From Phallus indusiatus (taxonomy: Eukaryota; Basidiomycota; Agaricomycetes; Phallales; Phallaceae): a stretch of DNA of 64,000 nucleotides. Made by a program: the position numbers and the translations under genes. The first letter of the stretch is position 1. Each line of letters begins with the position of its first letter. The notes beneath the pieces are model-generated. The model did no database searches. It was given only the letters and a program-made list of their open reading frames with translations, and was not told where the DNA came from. The stretch spans positions 434,001 through 498,000 of the forward strand of contig JAQFWX010000011.1 in NCBI GenBank assembly GCA_027605045.1. Reading direction: 5' to 3'. Below are positions 17,522-30,147 of this stretch, in pieces.

Positions 17522-19141
17522 TTAATGCTCATCAGGTATCTCTCCCGCACTGACTGCTTCAAAAGATGGTGGCTCTATGGTGAGGGATGTTTGAAGCATA
17601 TTGACAAGATCCTCAAGCTCGGCGTCTGCACCAATGTTTGGGTTAGTTTCCGACTCAATCGCATTTTCTACGACAACCGATTCGTCTGCTTGGGGCTCGT
17701 GGGTGATGCTTGACGGACTCCCGTTAAGGATGAGGACGTGGGTATCCTCTGTTCCGGAAACCTGTTCCACTTCTGCTGGTTCCTGAGATACAGAATATAA
17801 AGTTTAAGAAAAGTGCCTACGACATCTCATATTTAAATTATCTCACATGCATTCCTGATAGATTGGCATCTACCCGCTCTGGCTCCTCAACCAGTCTATG
17901 GGGTTCGTCCGCGAAATCGTTATCGTAATTTTCAATCTCTTCCTCTCCTTTTGAAATTTGATCTTCTGCCTTACCATCTTCAACTTCGGACGACCCATGA
18001 ACTAGGGATACGTCACTGTCAGCCTGTATGGGGATGGCCGCTTCGGAGCTGTGAGCTTCTAAATTGTTATTCTGTGCTACATTCGCAGTGGCAGGTCGCG
18101 AAGTCGTTTTGACTGTTGATCTACTCGCGCCAACCACCTTCGAAGCGGGTGCGGAAGGTTTGATGGTAGGCTTGGTGACGGCGGCCGATTTGGGACTGCG
18201 TGAGGTGGTAGGGGGTGTCACTCCAGATCGCATCTTTGATGCAGATGCAGCAGTAGGCTTTGTCAAATCGGTAGTAAGTTTGCGCTTTGGTTTCTCAACA
18301 GGCGGGGGCGGAGGATGGTTTCTGGAGCGAGCAAGGGAGGCAGCGGTTGGGGTGTATAAATGACTGGGAGTCTTTGGACGCGTAAGGGGCGACCTCGTAC
18401 TAACTTCTGAAGGAGATTTGGCACGACTTGGTGTAGAAACTAGAGGACTCGATGTAATATTTCGAGGAGTGCCTGTTGACTTCAGCGGTGTCTTTGTAGG
18501 GGTAGAAATAGACGTTCTTGCAACGGACTTTGCCGAAGTTGGTGCAGTCTTTGAGGGTGTAGTTTTGATAGATGTCTTGGAAGTCGTTGAAGTATTAGCA
18601 GATATAACTTTAGGAATGGTTTTGGGAGTGGTTTTAGGAGTGGTTTTAGGAGTGGCTTTAGCTACTGTTGAGGTCGTTCCTGGCTTAGACTTTGCATCGA
18701 CTGGAACATTCTGATCAACCGCCACTATCACTGGCGTCGGGGTTGCGGGAGTCGGGGGAGTAATTTGGACAGGAGGGATGGATTCAATTACATTCTCATG
18801 AGGAGAAGAGTCTGAAGATACCTCCACCACGGCGGATTCTTTCGGAGGATCTGGTAAAGGTGACACGCTCGGTGCATGATCGATAGCAACGGGAGGAGGT
18901 GTAGACTTCGGCGGCCATTCGCGCTTTTCCTTTACCTCTTCTAATGAGGAATCACCAGTGCGATGACTTGTCACGCTCGATGTTCTCGGAATAATGGGGA
19001 CCGTTGACGGGGAAGAGGCAGCTTTTTGCTTTTCAAACTGGCCGATGAGATTAGCCACAGTTTTGCGGGGTCGCTCATCAGGAAGAGGCCTAAATAATCG
19101 CTAAATCTTAAACAAATATAAAGATATATCCACACTCACAT
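17522..19141 (-). CDS. Ser/Thr/Pro-rich protein, function unknown
   Basis: A predicted protein of about 500 residues with no recognised catalytic domain. The start codon appears split: A-T at 19141-19140, an intron at 19139-19090 (GTGAGT...TTTAG, 50 nt), then G at 19089. This gives MPLPDERPRKTVANLIGQF, whose RPRKTVANLIGQFE stretch I recall as a conserved N-terminus among Agaricomycete proteins. No other in-frame ATG lies nearby upstream; the alternative is a start at 19058, inside the conserved stretch. The middle is disordered and basic, with short tandem TPKT repeats, many SP/TP sites and the run HPPPPPVEKPKRK. The C-terminal part is acidic. A second intron (about 17850-17786, GTGAGA...CTCAG) leads to a final exon ending SAGEIPDEH. 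Composition resembles cytoskeletal or scaffold proteins, but that is only suggestive. Confidence 0.7.
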
Positions 19142-19265
19142 GTTTCCGACGACGAGACAAAACAAGACGAGCTCTGACTTGGAACAAGGGACGCTGTGGG
19201 TGTTTGCTTACTTATTTGCGTGTTATACTCCGTGTGTCACGTGCGAAATGTGAATATTAACGTCC

Positions 19266-20062
19266 ATGTTCGACGACTACGAATTCGTCACTTCGCGAGG
19301 TTCTCTTCAAATTCGATATTTCAATGCGTTGCCTGAATGCAATACAGCTGGCGCAGTCAAATTAACGGTTTTCTTACATCCCTGGTCGCCGTTGGGTGGA
19401 AACATGCATGACCCGTGCGTGAGGACAGCCGTGTGCACCCGGGGGTGCCCTTAATAATTTTGTGCTTTATTAGCGTTCTCTCGATGATTAGACGCGTTTT
19501 CTTGGCTAAAGGCTTCGGTGTATTGACGTATAACTCCCGATTTTCCATGACTGGTCTCCCAGAAGCCCAAGATCTTAAAGAACTCGTGCGCGGAACAATA
19601 ACGAAACTCGGGCGTATCGACGTCCTCGTTTTAGTGGTAAGGAATAATTAATCGACCGCCCGTCAGTCTTAAATGATTTATAGATAACAGGGCTATTCAC
19701 ACGGATCGCTTGCGGCATCATTGCATCCTCTCTTACCGCTCCCGACCAAGACATTCCATGTTTTGGTATCATATCCCTTAGGCGTTAGAAGTCTTCTCAC
19801 AATTTTCAATGGCTCGGCATATGAATCCGGCTTGAAACAGCTTCTTCAAGAAGTAGACTCCAACGTTCTGGTCCTATACGGCGATCAGGACCAGTTCACC
19901 TCTCTTCGCAATTATGAACAATGGACCGCCAGTTTGAAAGGCATTGCAAAAGGTCAATTTCTAGCTCATATGGTTGCCAACACGGATCACTTTTGGAAAG
20001 ACACAGGTGGCGAACAGCTGTGTCTGGTTATCAGCCAGTGGTTGAATAAAACGGTACCCTGA
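19266..20062 (+). CDS. alpha/beta-hydrolase family protein
   Basis: A small cytosolic-looking hydrolase of about 220-230 residues, with no signal peptide. Three exons fit by eye: 19266-19414, 19474-19636 and 19691-20062, with introns of 59 and 54 nt. The first exon gives an HPWSPLGGNMHDP strand-turn (oxyanion-type HP motif). The third begins with the nucleophile elbow GYSHGS, directly after VLVLV. The acid region is VLVLYGDQDQFTS, and the catalytic His lies in NTDHFWKD near the C-terminus. The fold and order match alpha/beta-hydrolases of the dienelactone-hydrolase-like kind. The substrate is unknown. The segment after LTYNSR runs straight into TGLPEAQDL, so the loop usually found there (GVGxS type) looks shortened. 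Confidence 0.75.
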
Positions 20063-20195
20063 AACTTTTTAGGAAAAACAATTTATGTACAAGTACATCA
20101 ACCAAAAACGCCTATTTGATTGACGTCAGATTTTCAAACTACTAATGTAAATGAATTCCAGAGCTTTGGGAAGCGAAAGCTCGGGATGTGAGAGT

Positions 20196-22310
20196 CTAGG
20201 CAAACCCTTCGAGTATGCCGTTATAGGCAGGCTAGAAAAGACAACGGCGATGATGAGACCAAGTCTTAAAATTGTCTTTAGATGTTACCTTGATCAAGAG
20301 GTTGGAGTCCCATGGGCAGGCATCACCCTGACCGGGGAAGGTGCCAGGAACCCAGGAGTACTAGTAAATTAAAAGATATATCAAGTCTCCGCGCTCTGCC
20401 TGACAGCTAAGACGGATGAATTACCTTGTCGGTGTAATCCCAAATAGTACTAGGTTGCCGGTCAGGAATTTGGCATCAAATGAAAGATGGCTGTACATAC
20501 ACTCCGATGCATCCTTCAACGTTGTTGCAGGCGGTGATGACACTTTCGTAATCGGCTTGTTGTTGAGCAAGGAGCGCGTCAGTCTCGGGCAAAGTCCTGT
20601 ACCATTAATCAGAACGTCTTATTGAGTTTTAAGGAGTATGCTGTAATGTCACATACATTCCTATGTATAATATGTCAATGAGACATCAAACAGAACTCCC
20701 CATTGAATACTCACGGATGTCAAGTTCAGTGATGGCGACTTCAACGCCCAGGGCCGCGTAGGTTTGCAGCTGTTGTTCAAGATCAGTTGGAACCTGTCCA
20801 ACAATCAAGTCTGAACATGCGTGTCAACGTGTCTGGAAATAAAATGATATATAAAAAATATAGTTACGGCCTTGAACACCAATACCGTCGAGAGGAACAC
20901 CTTGTGCCTTCAGACTCGTGACAAGGTCGACTAAACCAGTCGCCTTGGGACCGGCGTATTCGATGTTATATTCTAGATTGGTTCAGTAACTGCAAGTGAT
21001 TTATCGAAAAGATTGGTTCTACCGTTGATGTACAGTTTGGCATTGGGGTCAGCCTCACGGGCGGTTTGCAGAGCAATAGAGATGTATTCAATACCAATGT
21101 TGTCGTAAAAGACATCAGTACGCAAAGTTCCTTTATTGCAATGTGAGTCAGTTTGTATATATATAATAACAATAATGCTTACCATTATCATTGAAGGGTT
21201 CGTTGACAACATCTTTCATTATCGTTATCGTTATACTCGTGGAAATTTAGCCCGAAAAAAAATTCGACTCACCCCAGCAGTAAACTTGTCCTTTGTAGTG
21301 ACCGGCAACGTTGGTTATGTGGTTCTTCATGGCAGCAGTCAAAGTAGCGTTAGTCCAAGTACCACTAGTAACCCTAATTTTAAACAGTTAAAAATATTTT
21401 CGGAAGAGGAAGTAAACTATTTGTGTAATACCATGAAGGTAATTGACTGTACCACACTTGAGGAATTTAATTATGAGCCGAAAAGTTTAAAGAGATGAGA
21501 TAGAGACATACCGAGGTTGTGGCCACGAACAATTTGACCATTGGCCTTAGCAAGGTCTAAAACTTGATCACCACCAGAGAAAGTAAAGGTGTTTTGCTCC
21601 GGCTCAGTAGCATCCTAGTCTAGGGATTACCAACATGCATATATGCGTATAAAATGAATTATACCCACCCATTTCATACTGTTTCCGGGGGTAATTTGAC
21701 CAAATTCATTGGTATCGTTAAGGATCTTCAGGTAGGCGGCATCGGTGAATTCTAAAGACATGATTTAGTCTATATACTTCGCAAATGCAGAACAGTTACC
21801 TACCTGGGTTGTCAGTGGCTGATCCAAAGTATTTTTTGCCAGCTTTCTTAGCAGCCAAGTTTAGACCTGGACCGGTGGGTTGACCGACTATACCAGTGGA
21901 AACGGGAGTGCCTCCCCCTGGGTTAGACGGGTTCGATTGAGAAGGAGAAGGAGATGGTTGAGTGGGAGTAGAGGTGGACTGCATGTGGATGCATTAGGCT
22001 TATACGTTTATCATCCTGATATACTTACAGGGAGACACTGGGAGTAATATGGATTGCTGTAAACGCAAGTGGCACCAGAAACACAAGTAGTAGCACCTGA
22101 AAAACAGTTGTTCAAGAGGACGATATAATCGGACTCCTTGTTCACGATTTACCTGACCAACCCTCACCACCTTGATGAAAATTAGATGAGCTCATTTGTC
22201 ATTTGGTTTGAGGAGCATTACACACCGCATTGTCCCCAGACAGCGGATTGGGCGAAAACTGATGGTGTGGCGAGAGCGACGATCGCAATGAACTGAGCCA
22301 AGGCGTACAT
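20196..22310 (-). CDS. secreted endo-1,4-beta-xylanase, CBM1 plus GH10
   Basis: It hydrolyses internal beta-1,4 bonds of xylan outside the cell. The start at 22310 gives a signal peptide ([20 protein letters not shown]) followed by QSAVWGQCG, the beginning of a CBM1 cellulose-binding module completed by [28 protein letters not shown] sequence. A Ser/Pro/Thr linker leads to the GH10 barrel from about residue 90. Diagnostic sequences are [38 protein letters not shown], the acid/base Glu in DVVNEPFND, the nucleophile Glu in ITELDIR, and [14 protein letters not shown] near the end. The stop at 20196 follows [11 protein letters not shown]. At least ten short introns split it; the His of GVQGHL is itself split by one. 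Total is about 400 residues, typical for the family, and all key residues are present. Confidence 0.93.
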
Positions 22311-22367
22311 ATTCCTTTTTGTCTGGCTTTGGGGGTGATGTAAATTGGAGCTGAAAAATCTCAAATA

Positions 22368-22374
22368 TTATATA
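22368..22374 (-). promoter_or_regulatory. TATA box of the xylanase gene
   Basis: TATATAA on the minus strand, about 58 nt before the ATG, a normal TATA-to-start spacing for a highly inducible fungal gene. Confidence 0.5.
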
Positions 22375-22389
22375 GTCGTTGGGGAGCTC

Positions 22390-22395
22390 GCGGGG
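22390..22395 (+). promoter_or_regulatory. possible CreA/Cre1 carbon-repression site
   Basis: GCGGGG fits the SYGGRG core bound by CreA-type repressors that silence cellulase and xylanase genes on glucose. It lies about 20 bp upstream of the TATA box. One 6-bp match is weak evidence. Confidence 0.3.
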
Positions 22396-23602
22396 AAATA
22401 GTTCGCTAAAAGACTCTCATGACGCGTCTCAGCGTGTTATGAGCTGCATACTGCTGGAACCGATTTTCAACCGTCCCTGTTCAGCTGGATTATGCGGTTT
22501 ATCTCCGGATTGACATTTTGACTGTCAAGCGTACTGCATGTTGATTTAGCATTTACATTGACCTACTAAATTTAGCCTCGAAAAGGTCAGATGGCATAGG
22601 CTAATTTTTCCGCCCGGGACGTAGCTTGTTCTTCTTTAGGATGGACGCAGGATCTTGATTTTGGAGAGTTTTACACAGCTGAGAACAGATGTCAGCTTCA
22701 TTATTGCCTCAAAGCAAGAAGGAATAAATAGAACTATTTTGGCGGGAGAGTTGAGCGCTCTGAGCATCGAGGTTGCGGCACCAGACTAAACTTTGGTGCG
22801 TCATGTGAATGTTTAGATTTCGCCAATTTGCAATGTAAAAATGAGTGTGATTCTACGCCATGGCTGCAGATAAACTTGAGATTTAGTGACGTGGCATTGA
22901 ACACGCTTGATGCTTTGATGACGATCAGTCGTGTTCCACTGCTATCCGCCGGAACAGATCCATATTAGTAAAGGGACGTGCGCACAGGTAATACCATTTC
23001 AATGCGTTGAAATAATTTTCGGATCAATTAAGAAAATCCTTGGTGGCAGCGAAAGATGCATGAATTCAAGTGACTAGGCTTTTGATTATACATACTACAA
23101 AAAGAGAAAAACGCCAAATGGTCACATTCTCAAAAGATGTTCACTTCCTTACTTCACCCCAAGACTCTACCGTACACCCCAAAGCTATCATGGATGCATT
23201 TCTCGTATGAGAACACACCTCCGGCAACGTCAAGCGCAGATCAAGCAAGTATCGGCTGAGAAATAAAGAAGTCGCTCCACCTGCGAAGATGGAGGCACCA
23301 GTGTGTGGTGCATCGGTCTTGAGAACGGGAACGCGGACAAGGAACATACATATTCCTCCAGGCCCGAACTTTTGTGTTCCTATATAACATTTCTGTTAGT
23401 CAAAACAGAGCTAAGAGCTCTCCAAGTAAAAAACACGTACTCTTTGGTTGTTCTAAAGAAAGAAAAAAAAATATTAGCGCATCAGCGCGCCTTATATAAG
23501 CAGATTCGTCGGAGTTTCAACTCCTCAATGCCATAGCCGGATCTAAAGCAACTGCCAGCCAGTGGCGAATGATCGTTTCCACAGTGCATAAACCTCTTGG
23601 AA

Positions 23603-24797
23603 ATGCCTATACAGTCTTCTCCTAATTCCTTGGAAAAACTAAACGACAGCATTCTTGGTGTATTTTCTAATCTCCCCGATTCAAAGCGACTGGATCATGC
23701 TGTGAGATTTCTTAGTACCTGGAATGGCAGCGAGTTGAGTCCTTTGACGTTCTGGTATTTTTATATCATCGTACGACTTCTATTATAACTTGATAGCAAA
23801 CTATTAATGGTATTATGCATCGCATTGGCGCACTGAGGAAAAACGCGTAATGACTTGGTCCTTTGTTTAGGTGGTGCAATATGTAATCAAGTTGATCATT
23901 CCTGTGCTAAAGTTTCGGGCCAACTTGAGGTATCGCGCTGGCCTTGATACGTCTTTAAAAAGCGTGGCTGCGGACAAATTGGCCAAGCTAAGCTCCGTCA
24001 TTTCCGACTCTAGGACATTATGGAGAATATGGGGTTAATTCTTGTCTTTTATCGCTCCATTCTGAATAGCATATGAATAGTTATCGATCTTAGGACTTTT
24101 ACCCATTTTTCAATGGCTAATTTCCATCGAGCGCAACCCCCCTCCATCGCGACTTCTCCAGACGATTGAGCGTCTGCAAGGGTTCTCCATGCTGGTCTAC
24201 TATCCTTTGGAACATGTTTATTACTTTGCTGCCCATGGGATTCTACCCCCACGGTTCACCCCTTCCTCCGAATTGAATAACAAGATAGCCATCTGGAGTT
24301 GTCGAGCTTGGGCCGCTTATGTCGCGTTGCAATTCTGGCATCTTAAAGAAGATTACAGGTTGCTCAGAGTTCAGGAGGACTCGCTCAAGAAATCGGGAGT
24401 TGACTCCCCAGGTCCTGGTTCTATTGCTGAACAAAGCAGTGTGATCTCGCGCCGGAAGGCGGCTCTATGGAATGAACTTGTGGTCAATATGAGTTACTTA
24501 CCTCTGACGGTTCATTGGTATGCATACCTAAAATTTGTTACGAGAATACCCCTACGAATTGAACTGCCTCGCTTTTTTTTAGGTCATTGGAGAAGGGTTT
24601 GTTTACCAACGAGGTCAGTCTTCATTTTGCGGTGCCGTGATAAACGGGATGTTCGGATATTGTTCGAACGAGTTATTTACGCTTTGAATATCGTACAGGT
24701 CTTGGTAGGGCTGTTTGGGACCATGGCCGGAATATTTTCCGTCCGCAGCGGCTGGGCTGCTTCGTCACTACCTACCCCGACTCCGTCCACTAATTGA
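23603..24797 (+). CDS. PEX11: peroxisomal membrane protein PEX11 family
   Basis: PEX11 proteins elongate and divide peroxisomes by inserting amphipathic helices into the membrane. The ATG at 23603 gives MPIQSSPNSLEKLND and the amphipathic-helix region DHAVRFLSTWNGSE. Later exons give VVQYVIKLIIPVLKFRANL, SDSRTLWRIWG, LLPIFQWLISIERNPPP, RLQGFSMLVYYPLEHVYYF and ISRRKAALWNELVVNMSYLPLTVHW, then SLEKGLFTNE and VLVGLFGTMAGIFS. This order and the PLEHVYY and LPLTVHWSLEKG motifs are typical of fungal PEX11/PEX11C proteins, at about 280-290 residues. Introns are seen near 24031-24090, 24519-24582 and 24634-24700. The first donor (GTACGA near 23769) is weak, so the exon 1 end is uncertain. Confidence 0.85.
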
Positions 24798-25185
24798 TGG
24801 AATTTTACTATTAATAACAGTAGTTTCAAACCTTCAGGTTAAACGTTTGATCGAGATATTGCACCAGATTGTACTCATGTGAAAAGTCCTAATGAATGTG
24901 AAAAAGAAGAAGCGCCATGGGATTCTTGGGTTCTTCGCCTCTTTACGATATCGTGAATGACCAAAAAGCTCACTTAATGCACCACTGTCTTGGAAATCTT
25001 GGAAATTTTTAAAAAGCGATGCACTTTTTGTTTCAGAAACAGGGGGCGAGACGCGTTGCAACTTTGAGCCGCCAGTACATTGAGTCAATTATGTAAGCCT
25101 GTGCTATGCACTAACTATTTACTCTTTGAACCATAACCGGGCAACCTGTGATTGTTCAAGGGTATTTTTTTCCTCTTCCTATCAA
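24798..25185. other. intergenic, PEX11 3' end to PMC1 promoter
   Basis: 388 bp between tandem plus-strand genes. An 84-codon minus frame (25088-24834) has no conserved-looking content. TC-rich stretches just before the PMC1 start (TTTTTTCCTCTTCC near 25165) are like fungal promoter pyrimidine tracts. Confidence 0.4.
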
Positions 25186-28100
25186 ATGTCGAGCTCACAG
25201 TCAAGACGTGCTATCCCCGAAATCTCAATAACGACGTCGACGTCGAACTTGAACCTCTCTGAGGAGCAGCCAGGAAATCATCCGCTATCGCCTCCCTCTC
25301 TTCCTACCTCCCCTTCCTTGACATTGTCACTTGAAGACGAAACGACGCACACTCCCTATGCGAAATCTTTGTCTGAGCCGGCTGCAGACCCAAATCTCCT
25401 CAGTCCAAGCAGTATCACCCCAATTCTGCGCACCCATCCTCCCGCATCTTCACCTCCATCTCCTTCTACCTCTGATCACGCATGGACCTTTGGGTCTGCG
25501 CCCCCTTCTCCCACCTTGACCGCATCTTCTTCCGTTCACTTTCAAACTACTGTCGCTCTACGAGAGAATAATCCTCATAAGCGCCTGAGTTCAGATCGTC
25601 ACCATTTTCGAAGACCTAGTAATGCCTCCCAGACAACCTCTTTCGACGAACATTCGGACGTTACAGAATTTGATCATTACCAGAATCTTCCTCTCACTCC
25701 GCTTGGAAGCAACAAAGGCGATGGCTCATCGACATCTATGACGGCTATTAGTCGTACCGTCTCAATCAATGATGCTTCGAGTTCTACCGGTCTCGCAAGC
25801 AAAGATGACGATAAGGGTCAGCTGTTTCATTCAGAAATAGATGCCCCTGGAAACTTAAACGGGAATTCAAACGCTGCACCTCAAGCGCATTCGACTCCTC
25901 TTCCCGACGAGAACATAGACCCATCTCCGTTTATTTTTAATCCATGGACGCTAGCCGCGACGGTGGATCCTAAATCTTTAGATGCCCTAACTGCTCTAGG
26001 TGGCGTCGACAAACTAATCAAAGGCCTGGGAACAGACTCACGGCAGGGACTCTCGAGGCATGCTCTCGGATTAACCGATAACAAAACTGTCAGCGGTCAT
26101 TCATCGAACGATAGCGACGATGGCGGTGGCGGTGGTGATACCCCCATGAATGGAAGTGGGGCTGTCTCCCATTCAGAGAATTCATTGGAGGACAGCCCTT
26201 CTAAAGGCCCTTATACAGCCACTCTCGATGACAGAAAGCGTGTTTACGGAGAAAATGTACTCCCTGCTCGGAAAATAAAGAGTCTTCTTTTACTAATGTG
26301 GTTGGCATTTAAGGACAAGGTTTTGGTATGTCTTGTCGGTTCAAATTCTCGATTTCTCCCTTTTACACGATGCTATGATAGATTCTCCTGTCGATTGCCG
26401 CTGTGGTGTCTCTCGCACTAGGATTTTTTCAAGATTTTGGCACACCTCCGGAAACAGTGCAATGTGGCGATGATCCATCGCAGCAATGTGCGCTCCCGAA
26501 GGTTGATTGGGTCGAGGGTGTTGCCATCATTTGCGCCATTCTAATCGTTGTTATTGTTGGCAGTTTGAATGATTGGCAAAAGGAGCGCCAATTTCAGAAA
26601 TTGAATGAGAAAAAGGAAGATCGAGGAGTCAAAGTCATCCGCCATGGCGTTGAGATGATTATCAATGTCAAGGTACTAGGTATTTTCACACGGGTGGTTT
26701 TTTTGGTTCTCTTCTGACTTTCGGACCAAATTTAGGATGTCGTGGTTGGAGACATTGCTCTGCTTGAGCCAGGCGAAGTCATACCTTGCGATGGCGTCTT
26801 TCTCCGCGGTCACAATGTTCGATGCGATGAATCTGGCGCGACCGGGGAATCAGATGCAATTAAGAAGGCTCCATATGCCGAGTGTATGGAAGAGAAGAGC
26901 CGAGGGGAGTTATCTTCTAAGAAGGACTGCTTTGTTTTGAGTGGAAGCAAAGTCATTGAAGGTGTTGGCGAATATGTGGTTATTGCTGTTGGTTCGAAGA
27001 GTTTCAATGGGCGAATCATGATGGGTAGGTTATCAGTTTTATTATCGCTGTTGGGCTATCCGATTGACATGTTTCTTGTAGCCTTAAAGGGAGAGTCTGA
27101 GAATACACCTTTACAGCTGAAGCTCAATGACCTTGCCGAGTTAATTGCTAAACTAGGCAGCTTGGCTGGTCTATCTCTTTTCGTCGTTCTCATGATTAAG
27201 TTCTTCGTTCAATTGAAAACCGAGTCTCACAGGTTTGGCAATTTCATCTCTTTCAAATACCAGTCACTCACGTTCGTTTTTTTTTTTTACAGAAGCGGAA
27301 CTGAGAAAGCTCTCTCCTTTGTGCAAATCCTAATTATTTCCGTAACGATTATTGTTGTTGCGGTGCCTGAGGGTTCGTACAGCCTTCTATTTTGACTTCT
27401 CTTCTAACGTAATTATTTTAGGTTTGCCTTTGGCTGTGACTTTGGCACTAGCATTTGCCACCAAACGCATGACCAAAGCAAATCTTCTCGTCCGTGTTCT
27501 AGGGTCTTGCGAAACGATGGCAAATGCCACTGTTATATGCACCGATAAAACGGGAACACTAACTCAAAATGTAATGTCGGTTGTTGCCGGGTCATTGGGA
27601 GTCCATTGCAAATTCGTACGCAATTTGGAAGATAATCAAGCGAGAACTAACGCTTCTGAACAAGGCGTTGCGGAACGAAAACATAGCGAGGATTTTTCGG
27701 TCGACCAAGCTGATTTGAATTCTGTTATGACAGGTCCTGTCAAGAAACTCTTCAATGAGGCTATCGCCGTTAACTCAACTGCCTTCGAGGACGTTGATTC
27801 TGACACTGGAAGGATGGAGTTTGTTGGCTCGAAAACCGAAACTGCCTTATTGCGTATGGCCCAGGAACTGAAATGGGATAATTATAAGAAAACGAGAGAT
27901 TCGGCAGAGATTCTTCAGCTTTTTCCGTTCTCCAGTGAACGAAAAGCGATGGGTGCCGTCGTACGATTGGAGGATAAGAGATACCGCCTGTACGTCAAAG
28001 GGGCAAGTGAGATTTTAACAAAGCTGTGCACAGGACATATCGTCGTTCGACGTCCTGATACAAACTCTTCGTCGAGTCCGCAAGGCGAAGTGGAAACAAG

Positions 28101-29938
28101 CGTTCTTAGCAGTTTAGAAATGGATAACATTTCGCGAACGATCATCTTCTATGCCAATCAATCTCTCAGGACAATCGCCCTTTGTTATCGAGATTTAGAA
28201 TCTTGGCCACCGAAAGGGTTCTCTCAACATGACGATGTTCCATGGACCGAGTTAGTCCGCGATTTGACACTGATAGCAATTACTGGTATCGAGGACCCCC
28301 TCCGTTCAGGCGTTCGCGAAGCAGTTGCGAATTGCTTCAAAGCGGGTGTCCAAGTAAAAATGTGTACCGGAGACAATGTTCTCACGGCCCGCTCCATCGC
28401 TATACAATGTGGTATTTTCACCAAAGGTGGAATTATCATGGAAGGTCCTGTTTTTCGCAGACTAAGCCCCACAGATATGATGGATATCATACCTCGGTTA
28501 CAGGTTCTCGCTCGTAGTTCTCCAGAGGATAAAAAGATATTAGTAGAAAAGCTGAAGCAATTCGGAGAAACTGTTGGTGTAACTGGGGATGGTACAAATG
28601 ACGGACCCGCCTTGAAAACAGCTAATGTTGGCTTTTCGATGGGCATAGCGGGTACTGAAGTCGCGAAAGAAGCCTCCGATATTATTCTCATGGACGACAA
28701 TTTCGCCTCAATTGTTAGCGCTATTATGTGGGGCCGTTGCGTCAACGATGCTGTTAGAAAGTTCTTGCAATTCCAGTTGTCCGTCAACGTTGCTGCCGTG
28801 CTTATAACATTCATCACCGCTGTCGCTTCTGGCAGTGAAACCTCAGTTTTGTCGGCGGTCCAGTTGCTTTGGATAAACATTATAATGGATACTTTCGCAG
28901 CTTTGGCTTTAGCTACGGACCCCGCAACTCCTGAGCTACTCGATCGCAAACCAGATTCAAAGACTACGCCGCTGTTCAGCACACCCATGCGGAAACAAAT
29001 TATTGGGCAGTCGCTATACCAAACAGCTATCGTCCTTTTATTTCACTTTGCTGGAAATGCAATTTTCGGATACGGACACGAAGACAATCAATCTCTCGCG
29101 CTGCATAATCAGAATATCCTCAGAACTTTGGTCTTCAATATTTTTGTCTTCTCTCAAATATTTAACTCGTTCAACTGCCGAAGTATTGACAATACCCGCA
29201 ATATCTTCAAAGGCGTATTTTACAATTGGTATTTTATGGGTATAACATCAATCGGTATGCTGGTGTTTTCCCATTTCTCTTGAGTATTATTGACAATCAT
29301 AATAGAAATTGCCGTGCAAGTTTTGATCGTTTTTGTGGGAGGTGCTGCTTTCCAAGTAACCCCAATTGGAGGACGCGAGTGGGGTATCTCTATTGCTTTA
29401 GGTTTCATGTCTATTCCTATTGGATTCCTCCTACGGCTTATCCCAGACGCACTATTGGAGAAGCTACTTATCAAACTTCGCTTGATGCGCAAACCTGAGT
29501 CCGTTTTACCGACAACGAGCCCAGAGCAAGAGGGATGGAACCCTGCCATTAATCTTGTTCGGGACAACTTGGAAACATTTGCCAATATTCGTGGCGGTCG
29601 TTTACGCTCTTCATCATTTGTAGGCAAAAGCCGCTCTGCTCGGCTAGAAGAGGCAGGAGTAAGACTGTAAGTTTATGAGAATTGTTTACTGTTGTTGAAT
29701 TCATTCTAACTTTTTCTCCTACTTTAGGCCTTCCCTGTTGGCGATGGTGCCTACTTTAGTGGCAAGCTCAGTTGGGGCTGGGTGGTCGCCGCACGTTGGG
29801 TCTTTATCCGACCCTTGTAGTGCGGACCCTTCACGCTCTTCTGCAGCCCTGATGGATGGGAAAATTCAAATTCACCCCGACACTTCTCCCGACGATGAAA
29901 TCTTTAGGAAATGGGGACCGCCTCCGTCGCCCATTTGA
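25186..29938 (+). CDS. PMC1: P-type Ca2+-ATPase, PMC1/PMCA type (vacuolar)
   Basis: It pumps Ca2+ out of the cytosol using ATP; the fungal members act at the vacuole. The ATG at 25186 gives MSSSQSRRAIPEISI, followed by a long Ser/Pro-rich regulatory N-terminus and a conserved entry block near 240-280 (LDALTALGGVDKLIKGLGTD). First membrane helices start at KDKVLILLSIAAVVSLALGFF. The actuator loop carries DESGATGESDAI. The catalytic phosphorylation site ICTDKTGTLTQN lies near residue 690, KGASEI in the nucleotide domain, MCTGDNVLTARSIA, and the hinge TGDGTNDGPAL. The M4 motif is VVAVPEGLPLAV. Seven short introns fit, including one splitting the codon before EIAVQVLIVF (about 29258-29305). Total is about 1,450 residues, a little long for the family because of the N-terminus. 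All core motifs are intact. Confidence 0.92.
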
Positions 29939-30147
29939 ATGTCCTTGTTGATATTATTTCGTATTCTTTATCTCATATTCATAGAAGCATCGCACGTTTT
30001 TCATACTATTTGCTTTACGACATTACCGATAACACCCATTCACGCTATTAATGAGCGGTTACGTTTACAATGTATACTTACCAACCTCTACTTATACACA
30101 CGAAAACTGCACAATCTATTATGTGAACCAGATGCCAACAGCCATAT

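Larger units (their letters stand above)
22311..23602. other. intergenic region between divergent xylanase and PEX11 genes
   Basis: About 1.3 kb upstream of both genes. Apart from the xylanase promoter, the only notable frame is a 68-codon minus frame at 23347-23141, ending in a hydrophobic SRYLLDLR-type segment that could be the last exon of a decayed membrane protein. A tract near 23440-23475 is A-rich. I see no complete gene. Confidence 0.4.

Noticed and set aside
17522..20062. Secondary-metabolite or hydrolase gene cluster around the xylanase
   Set aside because: Neighbours (disordered protein, small hydrolase, PEX11) share no pathway, and no core synthase, transporter or regulator is present.
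28224..28988. 254-codon open frame on the minus strand
   Set aside because: It is entirely antisense to the conserved catalytic core of the Ca2+-ATPase, whose motifs are clear on the plus strand.
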